DNA of 7,035 nt, taken from NCBI GenBank assembly GCA_003663055.1, contig QMZF01000046.1, positions 1 to 7,035 on the forward strand. The letters are read 5' to 3'. The position numbers and the translations under genes are program-made. The notes beneath the pieces were generated by a model. The model saw nothing but the letters and a program-made list of their open reading frames with translations, made no database searches and was not told the DNA's origin. This stretch comes from Archaeoglobales archaeon (GTDB lineage Archaea > Halobacteriota > Archaeoglobi > Archaeoglobales > Archaeoglobaceae). This document shows positions 1 through 6,162 of the stretch, piece after piece; the first letter of the stretch is position 1, and each line of letters begins with the position of its first letter.

Positions 1-271
1 CAGCCTTATAATCGTAATCCCCTATCTTATCCGGCATGTATATCTTCGCCCTAACGTAACCGTTTTTAGGGGAAATTGAAAATATGTCCACGAGCTGGGA
101 TGATATCTCAGAGGCCACGTCAGAAAACTGATTATCGATTACCTTTGCAGTTTGTACCTCTTCAAGCTGGTAGTTTAAGGTTGAGCTAATGAAAAAAACA
201 AAGATTGAAAGAATCGACATCAGGAGGACGTATTCCAGAACGATCGAAACGGCTTTGGAATTCATACGCAT
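1..271 (-). CDS. Type IV pilin-like protein, DUF7266-like (3' end off the window)
   Basis: This frame is open from the ATG at 271-269 to the left edge, about 90 codons, so the C-terminus is missing. The protein begins MRMNSKAVSIVLEYVLLM: a short basic stretch, then one hydrophobic helix at about residues 7-28, then a polar region rich in Q, E and S (for example QLEEVQTAKVIDNQFSD). This is the layout of an archaeal pilin or pseudopilin anchored by its N-terminal helix, with the rest outside the cell. The KAVSxVLEYVLxM pattern recalls the haloarchaeal DUF7266 family, judged from memory. The start at 271 puts the GGAGG of a G-rich Shine-Dalgarno 5 nt upstream. The in-frame ATG at 265-263 would give an ATGA overlap with the previous stop and a more compact signal (MNSKAVS). 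It is the fourth gene of the leftward pilin-like operon. The canonical Glu at +5 after the cleavage site is not in place, so processing by a prepilin peptidase is uncertain. Confidence 0.75.
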   Translation of the reverse strand, partial: MRMNSKAVSIVLEYVLLMSILSIFVFFISSTLNYQLEEVQTAKVIDNQFSDVASEISSQLVDIFSISPKNGYVRAKIYMPDKIGDYDYKA

Positions 272-675
272 CCCCCCCTCCTGCAAAGCATGGTCTCGTT
301 GTACTCAATTTCCTGGCTCAGATAAACGATTTGTACGTTATAGCTGACGTTTTGATTTGCTCGGAAAACCGTAAGCTCGGCGTAAACACCTCTCTGGGCA
401 TAAAGTAAATTTAGTTGTTTTTTTAGCGAGTCTGTAAAGTTTCTGTAAAACTCCCCCTTATCTAGCTTGTAATTGAAGAAAACGTAGTGAATGTCGTTTT
501 CAGCAATGTCCTTGAGATTTCTTATTTCCTCCTTTGGAAAAACCATAAGCGTTCTTGAAGTTTCCATACCAGCCAGCACGTTTTGAGCGTGCAGTGCGGA
601 GAGGGAGGCGATTATGCCAGCTACCACTAAAGAAAACAGGATGATCATTTGCCCCTTATCGCTTAAGCCGTCCAT
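262..675 (-). CDS. Pilin-like single-helix surface protein, DUF7261-like
   Basis: A 137-residue protein beginning MDGLSDKGQMIILFSLVVAGI. The KGQ followed by a hydrophobic helix (about residues 9-30) resembles the class III signal of archaeal pilins and archaellins, but the usual Glu five residues after the Gly is replaced by Leu. The remainder is polar, with three N-glycosylation sequons (NFT, NVS, NET), which fits an extracellular domain. The run HAQNVLAGMETSRT after the helix recalls the haloarchaeal DUF7261 family; this is recollection, not a search. The start at 675 overlaps the upstream gene by 13 bp and has GAGGTGAGG about 8-10 nt upstream, inside the preceding coding sequence. The C-terminus is odd: CRRGGCV, with Cys at 131 and 136. 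These codons are also the Shine-Dalgarno of the next gene and include a run of seven G. It is the third gene of the leftward operon and probably a minor pilin. Confidence 0.82.
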   Translation of the reverse strand: MDGLSDKGQMIILFSLVVAGIIASLSALHAQNVLAGMETSRTLMVFPKEEIRNLKDIAENDIHYVFFNYKLDKGEFYRNFTDSLKKQLNLLYAQRGVYAELTVFRANQNVSYNVQIVYLSQEIEYNETMLCRRGGCV

Positions 676-1166
676 ACTATCAGCCTCACCTCAACTGCTA
701 TTGGAGCATGATCGGGCAGCGAATCATCGTAGAATGGAGAAGTGGAGTTAAAATCTCCGTTCGTCAAAACCACGATTCTGCTTGCAGCAACCGCTTCGGG
801 TGTAGGCCTGTTATCGATTAAGACCCTTGATTCAACCCTGCCAGTTGTTTTATTAACCCAGCGAACTTCAACCCTATAGTTTGCGGGCTTTATTAACTTC
901 TCAAGTGAAGTTACGAACTCATCGTTGGGTTTGAAACTTGAATTTAGGCGAATAAGCATGCCCTTTAGGCTGTCGTTATAAAGCTTATCGCCGTCAAGTA
1001 CCCGTAAAGTATCGTAAGCAAGTTGCTTAAGCTGAGCGTCGCTAAATTCGTTCCACATCGGAGACATTACAAGGGAACTCTGAAAGAGTGTGTACGTTAC
1101 GATAAGCAGTAAAATCGCAGCAGTTATTCCTTCAAGCGTAAAGGTTTGAGCCTTTTCCCTCACCAT
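663..1166 (-). CDS. Pilin-like surface protein, DUF7288-like
   Basis: A 167-residue protein beginning MVREKAQTFTLEGITAAILLLIV. A basic leader, the AQTFTLEG motif and one hydrophobic helix (about residues 10-33) mark it as a type IV pilin-like protein. The motif is close to what I recall of haloarchaeal DUF7288 proteins (Q-A-F/Y-T-L-E-G then a hydrophobic helix). The C-terminal part contains four sequons (NDS, NSS, NKT, NST) and ends in beta-strand-like sequence (IAVEVRLIVW), consistent with an exposed pilin head. The ATG overlaps the stop of the upstream gene in ATGGTGA. A GTG one codon later is possible, since GGTGGTGGAGGT lies directly upstream and fits either start. It is the second gene of the operon. 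No enzyme motif is visible; a structural or minor-pilin role is inferred from sequence style and from the divergent ATPase and platform genes. Confidence 0.83.
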   Translation of the reverse strand: MVREKAQTFTLEGITAAILLLIVTYTLFQSSLVMSPMWNEFSDAQLKQLAYDTLRVLDGDKLYNDSLKGMLIRLNSSFKPNDEFVTSLEKLIKPANYRVEVRWVNKTTGRVESRVLIDNRPTPEAVAASRIVVLTNGDFNSTSPFYDDSLPDHAPIAVEVRLIVWTA

Positions 1167-2086
1167 ACCTCCACCACCAGCTTGGCAACCAACCTGCCTG
1201 AAAGAAAATCGATGGAGTCTGTCCAGTAAACCGTGCCCACGAAGTTCTTAATTTTAATTTTAACGGTCACCTGGTCGCCATCCTGAAAACCTTCGGATTT
1301 CAAAAACGCATTTATAAGCGGGGTGAGATCGTTGTAGCCCAAGCCCTCGCTGGCGTTCAGGCAAGTAACTTCGTTACTTGATGGAAAACCGCCAAATCCT
1401 TGAGGGCCGGCATAAACACGAATCCATGCTTGGCTATGGGGGTTCACGTAGTCGGTAGTGCTGACGATAACGGCGTTAACAGGATAAGTTAAATCGATTG
1501 TTACGTTCTTTGTTACGTTGGGACTGGAAGGTGTAAAACTTACCACATTCGTTAGATTTTCTAACTCATCAATCCAGACAATCCTTTCAAACCTGAGGAC
1601 TTGTCCGGACGGAATTGGCCCCTCATCAAGGACAACGCTCCCGTTTGAATCTCTAAGTGGGATTCTTTTGTACGGAGTAGAATTTAGCATTTCAAGAGAA
1701 ACGTGGAAATTGTACTCCTTGTTCGGTGTTTTCAGTCCCAGCATTTCCCTAACCTTTGTGTAGTTGCTGCTGATCGCATCCCTCAAAGCCTTTATCTTTT
1801 TGTAGCTCAGATGGTTCGGTTTGATTGCTAAACCCGGCAAAAATGCGACGTTTGCATCGCTCCAGTGGTCTTCCCAGTCCGTTCCGTTTACCGTTCCATT
1901 GCTCCATCGTCCAGAAGTTTCGGCTAGTAGAACGGAAACCTTGTAAGCTTCCTGGCCCAGCGAAATTTCGCTCCTTGTTCCGGCAAAGACCGAGGGTAGG
2001 AGTTGGGCGATAAAGATGAACGCGAACATGAATATCGACACTCCGACGAGCAGGTCCAGGCTGAGTTTTCCCTTTTCCGATATCAT
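1160..2086 (-). CDS. Class III signal pilin-like protein with large glycosylation-rich domain, DUF7287-like
   Basis: I place the start at the ATG at 2086-2084, giving 308 residues beginning MISEKGKLSLDLLVGVSIF. An upstream in-frame ATG at 2164 would add 26 residues, but it lies upstream of the TATA box at about 2111-2123, which predicts transcription starting near 2089. It would also bury the signal motif. KG-KLSLD matches the archaeal class III signal (K-G then Q-x-S-x-E) with conservative Q-to-K and E-to-D changes, so cleavage after Gly6 by an EppA/PibD-type peptidase is plausible. A helix at about residues 9-34 follows. The remaining roughly 270 residues form a predicted extracellular domain with nine N-x-S/T sequons and a single Cys, unusually large for a pilin. 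It resembles haloarchaeal DUF7287 proteins at the N-terminus, from memory. It heads the leftward operon, divergent from the secretion ATPase, and could be a tip or adhesin subunit; that role is inferred. Confidence 0.82.
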   Translation of the reverse strand: MISEKGKLSLDLLVGVSIFMFAFIFIAQLLPSVFAGTRSEISLGQEAYKVSVLLAETSGRWSNGTVNGTDWEDHWSDANVAFLPGLAIKPNHLSYKKIKALRDAISSNYTKVREMLGLKTPNKEYNFHVSLEMLNSTPYKRIPLRDSNGSVVLDEGPIPSGQVLRFERIVWIDELENLTNVVSFTPSSPNVTKNVTIDLTYPVNAVIVSTTDYVNPHSQAWIRVYAGPQGFGGFPSSNEVTCLNASEGLGYNDLTPLINAFLKSEGFQDGDQVTVKIKIKNFVGTVYWTDSIDFLSGRLVAKLVVEVW

Positions 2087-2110
2087 TATTACTATTGTAG
2101 TTATTAGAAA

Positions 2111-2123
2111 ATTTAAAGCTTTC
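2111..2123 (-). promoter_or_regulatory. BRE/TATA promoter of the pilin-like operon
   Basis: On the minus strand the sequence reads GAAAGCTTTAAAT, a purine-rich BRE followed by a TTTAAA-type archaeal TATA box. The centre of TTTAAA is about 28 bp upstream of the ATG at 2086, so transcription should begin about 3 nt before that ATG and give a nearly leaderless mRNA. No Shine-Dalgarno precedes the ATG, which agrees. Confidence 0.65.
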
Positions 2124-2140
2124 TTTGGTTGGTTTAAAGC
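2112..2140. repeat. Direct repeat TTTAAAGC x2, 21 bp apart
   Basis: The octamer TTTAAAGC occurs at 2112-2119 and again at 2133-2140, exactly 21 bp apart, or about two helical turns. The first copy overlaps the TATA box of the leftward operon; the second lies just upstream of it. This could be a second TATA-like element, a regulator site, or chance in an AT-rich region. Confidence 0.35.
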
Positions 2141-2207
2141 ACCCGTTAAAATCTTCTGTGTCAATTAGTTTCGAAACAACGACTTTTGAATTCATCATTA
2201 CTATTTG

Positions 2208-2222
2208 GAAAGAACTATAAAT
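2208..2222 (+). promoter_or_regulatory. BRE/TATA promoter of the ATPase operon
   Basis: The sequence GAAAGAACTATAAAT has a purine-rich BRE followed by the TATA box CTATAAAT (2215-2222). The box centre is 26-27 bp upstream of the ATG at 2245, so the transcript is predicted to start at or next to the start codon (leaderless). The absence of a Shine-Dalgarno upstream of 2245 fits this. The two divergent TATA boxes are about 100 bp apart. Confidence 0.7.
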
Positions 2223-2244
2223 CAAAAATCGCATTTTCTATACG

Positions 2245-3861
2245 ATGAGGCTTAAGCCTGGATTTTACTATCAGCTACTCCAGAAGTATCTCGATGGTGT
2301 TGACGAGGCTAAAATCCTCCAGGATTGGAGACCTAGTAGCTACGAAGATGTAATTCGCGAATACTGGATTTTCAGACCTCTAGTCAAGACTGTAATTACT
2401 TTCAATCGCGAGAGTGGGGAGAGAACTTACCACGTCGTTGAACCATTTCTGACAGAAGAGGAAGTATCGCTTCTCGACGAAATTTTTAAGGATCTTGAAG
2501 ATGTACTGATTCTGAAGGATCTATCCCTTAACTACGAGGTAAAGGGGGCAATTCTTGCCAAGTCTTACATGGAGATACTCGATGAATATGGGGTTGTCGT
2601 CAGCAAGGAATTGAATGCAAAGTACCTCTACTACGTCTTTCGCGATTTTCTCGGTTTTGGTGTCATAGACCCCATAATGAACGATCCTTACATAGAGGAC
2701 ATACACTGCGATGGATATGGAATTCCCATCTACGTTTACCACAAGGAGTTCGGTAACATACGTTCCTATCTCGCTTTTACAGCCGAAGAACTCGACAGAT
2801 ACGTGCAAACACTTGTGCAGATGTGTGACAAGCACATAAGCCATGGAAATCCGATAATAGATGCCACACTTCCCGATGGGAGCAGGTTGCAGGCAACCTA
2901 CGGTGTTGACGTTACGCCAAGGGGTTCATCGTTTACAATAAGGAAGTTCACAGAAGATCCCTTTACACCCATCGACCTCTTAAGCTTGGGAACGTACACA
3001 GCTGAGCAACTCGCTTACTTTTGGATGGCGGTTGAAAACAAGCTTAACGTGATGATCATAGGTGAGACTGCAAGCGGTAAAACCACGACGCTCAACGCTT
3101 TGCTCATGTTTATTCCTCCAGAAGCGAAGATCGTTTCGATAGAAGACACGAGGGAAATAGCGCTAATGCACGAAAACTGGGTTGCTGGAGTCACTAGGCA
3201 GGCTATAGGCGAGGAAGAGAAGGAAATAGACATGTACGATTTGCTTAAAACATCTTTAAGGCAAAGGCCAGACTACATAGTAGTCGGAGAAGTTAGGGGC
3301 AGGGAAGCGCAAACCCTCTTTCAGGCAATGTCAACCGGTCATGCGGCATACGCGACTCTTCACGCCGGAGATGTTCAGCAGGCAATATACAGATTGGAAA
3401 GCAAGCCTTTGGAAGTTCCAAGGAGTTTAATTCAATTTCTCGACATAGTTGCCGTACAGATTCAGTGGACTAAGGAGGGCGTGAAAAAGAGGAGAGCCAA
3501 AGGCGTTTACGAAATTCTCGGCATAGATCCAGCGGACAAAAATCTATTGATAAACGAAGTGTACGCTTGGGATCCCTACGTTGACGGCTACAGGCTCGTT
3601 GGCAGCATGAAGAAGCTTGAGAAGATAGCCATGGCAATGGGAGAAGAAGTCGAAGTTACGATGGAAGAAATGCACAGAAGAGCAGAATATCTAAAAAGAC
3701 TCCACGAATTGGGTATAAGGGATTACAAGGAAGTAACGAGGATGATTCACGCTTATTACAGGAATCCAGACGAGGATTTTGGTTTCATAATTGATGAGGG
3801 CAGGAAGTACGGTGGGTATTATGAAGCTCTGGCAAAAAATTTGGCAAAGGAGCGAAGCTGA
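2245..3861 (+). CDS. Archaeal type II/IV secretion system ATPase (GspE/TadA family)
   Basis: A 538-residue cytosolic hexameric ATPase of the kind that powers assembly of archaeal type IV pili or related secretion fibres. The N-terminal part (about 1-240) carries the family pattern FGVIDPIMNDPYIEDIHCDG and NPIIDATLPDGSRLQ. The ATPase core follows: Walker A GETASGKT (273-280), Asp box IVSIEDTRE (297-304), the HENWVAGVTR stretch (309-318), LRQRPDYIVVGEVRGREA with Walker B (338-355), and His box STGHAAYATLHA (363-374). All key residues look intact and the length is normal for archaeal members. The start at 2245 is set by a TATA box at leaderless distance. It heads an operon with the platform protein, whose start lies inside the last 41 bases of this gene, and is divergent from four pilin-like genes, its likely cargo. 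It has no N-x-S/T sequons, in contrast with those genes. Whether it builds a pilus, an adhesin or a secretion conduit cannot be told from sequence. Confidence 0.95.
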   Translation: MRLKPGFYYQLLQKYLDGVDEAKILQDWRPSSYEDVIREYWIFRPLVKTVITFNRESGERTYHVVEPFLTEEEVSLLDEIFKDLEDVLILKDLSLNYEVKGAILAKSYMEILDEYGVVVSKELNAKYLYYVFRDFLGFGVIDPIMNDPYIEDIHCDGYGIPIYVYHKEFGNIRSYLAFTAEELDRYVQTLVQMCDKHISHGNPIIDATLPDGSRLQATYGVDVTPRGSSFTIRKFTEDPFTPIDLLSLGTYTAEQLAYFWMAVENKLNVMIIGETASGKTTTLNALLMFIPPEAKIVSIEDTREIALMHENWVAGVTRQAIGEEEKEIDMYDLLKTSLRQRPDYIVVGEVRGREAQTLFQAMSTGHAAYATLHAGDVQQAIYRLESKPLEVPRSLIQFLDIVAVQIQWTKEGVKKRRAKGVYEILGIDPADKNLLINEVYAWDPYVDGYRLVGSMKKLEKIAMAMGEEVEVTMEEMHRRAEYLKRLHELGIRDYKEVTRMIHAYYRNPDEDFGFIIDEGRKYGGYYEALAKNLAKERS

Positions 3862-5713
3862 CGTTTACGTAAAGAGTTTTGATGTCTACGCTCCTAAGTT
3901 TCTCGTAAGGTATTTCAGAAAGAGGTATAAGCTTGATAAAAACAGATACCATGAACTCGAGAAAAACCTGCGCAGCTGCAGGTTTCCTGTGACTGTTCCT
4001 AAATACCTTGCAATTGCAACGTTCTATCCCTTGCTTTTATCCCCTGCATTCTTCCTCATGGGTTATGGAATAGGCATCCTTATAGCATCTTACTTTGGTT
4101 TTGAGGCTTTACAGTGGATTGTAGCGGTTCTGATGGCAGCAGTTCTGACAATATTAACACGTTTCCTCATACTTGTTTATCCGAAGCTGTACGCATCGCA
4201 CAGGAGGAGGCAAATTGAAGTCGTTTTTCCCCACGTCGTTAACATGATGCTCGGAATGTCCAAGGGCGGCATACCCGTACTTGAAATGTGCAGGGTTATA
4301 GCAGAGGAGGTTTCGGTTACGGGAGAAGTGGGAAAGGAGTTTGCTGCAATAGTGAACGGTGTTGAGATGTTTCATAAGGATTTAATCTCAGCGATGAGGT
4401 ACGTTGCATCAACTACACCATCTCAGCGATTTGCCGACTTTTTGGAGGATTTCGTGAGTGTAATAGAAGGGAGTGGGAAGTTGAGCGAGTTCCTCGACTT
4501 CAAATCCAAACATCTGATGGATGAGAGGGAGAAGTACCAAGACCTTTTCCTGAACAGCCTCGGAATACTTGCGGAAATCTACGTTGCAGCGCTTGTTGTT
4601 GCCCCACTCTTTATGCTTATAATTTTAGTTGTAATGGGCATGCTTGGCAATGCGACGATGCAGTTTATGAAACTCCTAATATACCTCTACATGCCCCTTG
4701 GTGGGCTTGCGTTTATTTGGCTGCTTTCTTCAATGATGGGGGAGCAGGAAATAAAGTGGACTGGGGAGAGAATAAGAAAATCGAGACTGATTGCGAGGGT
4801 TTCGGATAATGGGAGAAAGCCCGGTTTTACGTATCCGAGTCCGCTAAAGAGGTTCAGTCTTCGAATCTCCAAGTCTCTGAAGGCATTGATTGGCGATCTT
4901 GGTATATTCGTTTACAAGCCTGAGTACTCGTTTTACTTTACCTTGCCAGCTTTTGCAATTCTGCTGCTGTTTTTACGTCTTAACCTAGAAACGATCTTCA
5001 TTCTCTTTCTAATTGTAACTGTTGCCCCCTACGCCGTTCTTGTCGAAGTGAGAAACAGAAGGATTAGGAAAATAGAGGAATACATCCCTGACTTCTTAAA
5101 GCAGCTCGCAAGCTTAAACGAAAGCGGGCTGAACATCGTATCGGCTATAAGAATTCTGTCCGCATCGAATCTTGGTGTGTTAACGTCCGAGATAATAAAA
5201 ATAAGGAAGGACCTCGAGTGGGGAATGCTGCTTAGCGATGCTTTAAAGCGATTCGAGAGAAGAGTTGGAAGTATGGTGGTTACGAAGGTGACGTCCATTT
5301 TACTTAGAGCAATGGAAGCTGCCGGCACAGTAAAGGATGCTCTGTTTACAGCAGCGACCGATGCACAGCTCTACCTTGAGCTGAGGAACAGAGTAAGGAA
5401 TGAGATGTTCGTTTACATCGTTGTGATTTACATGACGTTCGGTGTGTTCCTCTTCACGATTTTCGTGCTCAGCAAGAACTTCGTGGAGATATTCTCGAAC
5501 ATGAACGTACCTTCAACGGTGCACACTCAATTCCAAATTCCCGACATAGAAGCTCTTTCGAAGCTGTTTTACCACACATCCTTAATAAACGGTACGGTTA
5601 GCGGCCTCATCGCTGGCCTTATGGGCGAAGGTGAGCTTAGAGCTGGTTTAAAGCATGCCCTGCTTCTTGCCATCGTAACGTTCTTCGTCTTCAACTTCCT
5701 CGTTGGCGTTTGA
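3821..5713 (+). CDS. Type II/IV secretion platform membrane protein (GspF/TadC/FlaJ family)
   Basis: A 630-residue polytopic inner-platform protein that should bind the ATPase and guide pilin extrusion. I chose the ATG at 3821 because GGTGGG lies just upstream; TTG/ATG codons at 3791-3796 would lengthen it by up to 10 residues. It contains two GspF-type repeats: the first at about 133-275 (QIEVVFPHVVNMMLGMSKGG to the helix ending VVMGML), the second at about 416-550 (KIEEYIPDFLKQLASLNESG to FLFTIFVLSKNF). Hydrophobic segments lie near 62-92, 97-119, 248-274, 284-305, 369-385, 388-408, 527-550, 582-602 and 611-630. A basic cytoplasmic loop lies at about 310-365, and there is a charged N-terminal region of about 60 residues. 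The C-terminal SGLIAGLMGEGELRAGLKH motif is typical of archaeal members, from memory. It overlaps the ATPase gene by 41 bp and is followed by the DUF123 gene in a TGATG overlap, so all three are likely co-translated. Confidence 0.93.
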   Translation: MKLWQKIWQRSEADVYVKSFDVYAPKFLVRYFRKRYKLDKNRYHELEKNLRSCRFPVTVPKYLAIATFYPLLLSPAFFLMGYGIGILIASYFGFEALQWIVAVLMAAVLTILTRFLILVYPKLYASHRRRQIEVVFPHVVNMMLGMSKGGIPVLEMCRVIAEEVSVTGEVGKEFAAIVNGVEMFHKDLISAMRYVASTTPSQRFADFLEDFVSVIEGSGKLSEFLDFKSKHLMDEREKYQDLFLNSLGILAEIYVAALVVAPLFMLIILVVMGMLGNATMQFMKLLIYLYMPLGGLAFIWLLSSMMGEQEIKWTGERIRKSRLIARVSDNGRKPGFTYPSPLKRFSLRISKSLKALIGDLGIFVYKPEYSFYFTLPAFAILLLFLRLNLETIFILFLIVTVAPYAVLVEVRNRRIRKIEEYIPDFLKQLASLNESGLNIVSAIRILSASNLGVLTSEIIKIRKDLEWGMLLSDALKRFERRVGSMVVTKVTSILLRAMEAAGTVKDALFTAATDAQLYLELRNRVRNEMFVYIVVIYMTFGVFLFTIFVLSKNFVEIFSNMNVPSTVHTQFQIPDIEALSKLFYHTSLINGTVSGLIAGLMGEGELRAGLKHALLLAIVTFFVFNFLVGV

Positions 5714-6132
5714 TGATGACAAGCGTTTCGAATAAAACTTTCAACGTCTCCGGCTACATCCTTATTCTGAAACTGGAAAGAAGAACTAAGCTGAAGGTTG
5801 GGGCACTGGGAGAGCTCGAGCTAAAGCCGGGATACTATCTTTACGTCGGAAGTGCAAAGAAGGGGATTGCGAGGATTTGCAGGCATTTCAGAAAAAACAA
5901 GAAGCTCAGATGGCATATAGATTATTTGAGCTTAGCAGCAGAACCCGTTCTTGCATATCTTTTTCAGGAAGAGGAGTGCGATATAGCCAGAGAGCTTGCA
6001 AAAAGCTTTGAAGGTATTCCGCACTTTGGTTCATCGGATTGTAAATGTAAGACCCATCTGTTTTACTCAGAGGAGTTTCCAAGCTTTGAAGGAGCCGTTT
6101 TAAAGCGGGAGGATTGCCAGCATAAATTGTAA
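5713..6132 (+). CDS. DUF123 (GIY-YIG-like) domain protein
   Basis: A 139-residue stand-alone DUF123 protein. Family landmarks visible in order: GYILILKL (14-21), LKPGYYLYVGSAKKGIARICRH (38-58), the basic FRKNKKLRWHIDYL (59-72), FGSSDCKCKTHLFY (105-118) with paired Cys at 110 and 112, and a short basic C-terminus. DUF123 is related to the GIY-YIG nuclease fold and in other organisms is sometimes fused to endonuclease III-like repair proteins. Its reaction is not established and I do not claim nuclease activity here. Start choice: the ATG at 5713 shares its A with the TGA of the platform gene (TGATG), implying translational coupling. The ATG at 5716 is an alternative, and no good Shine-Dalgarno is seen. 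Its place as the last gene of a secretion operon may be meaningful or may only be positional; no membrane or secretion signal is present. Confidence 0.88.
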   Translation: MMTSVSNKTFNVSGYILILKLERRTKLKVGALGELELKPGYYLYVGSAKKGIARICRHFRKNKKLRWHIDYLSLAAEPVLAYLFQEEECDIARELAKSFEGIPHFGSSDCKCKTHLFYSEEFPSFEGAVLKREDCQHKL

Positions 6133-6162
6133 AAGTCTGTAAAGGGACTGCGAAGAACCGTA

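Noticed and set aside
205..408. Plus-strand open frame of 67 codons antisense to the third and fourth pilin-like genes
   Set aside because: It lies entirely opposite two well-supported genes, has low-complexity content (a proline run from the C tract), and no promoter or ribosome site.
1518..1763. Plus-strand open frame inside the first pilin-like gene
   Set aside because: Antisense shadow of a supported gene, with no initiation signals or family resemblance.
1749..2234. Minus-strand open frame of 161 codons overlapping the start of the first pilin-like gene
   Set aside because: It is another frame of the same strand, spanning the promoter region. The protein is rich in Arg, Gly and Pro with no recognisable pattern, whereas the overlapping frame has a clear pilin signal and helix.
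5029..5328. Minus-strand open frame of 99 codons within the platform gene
   Set aside because: Antisense to the second GspF-type repeat; composition is that expected from the complement of the coding strand.
5857..5940. DUF123 protein as an active GIY-YIG homing endonuclease
   Set aside because: The YYLYVGSA motif is only distantly like GIY-YIG and the DUF123 landmarks explain the whole protein; there is no intron, intein or mobile-element context.
6128..6145. Near-repeat TGTAAAAG / TGTAAAGG with 10-bp spacing after the DUF123 gene
   Set aside because: Only short imperfect copies, partly inside the DUF123 stop region. It is not clearly placed for regulation and is easily expected by chance.
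6133..6162. Possible terminator between the DUF123 and aIF2-beta operons
   Set aside because: No T-rich tract on the plus strand and no convincing hairpin in the interval; termination here is possible but not supported by sequence.
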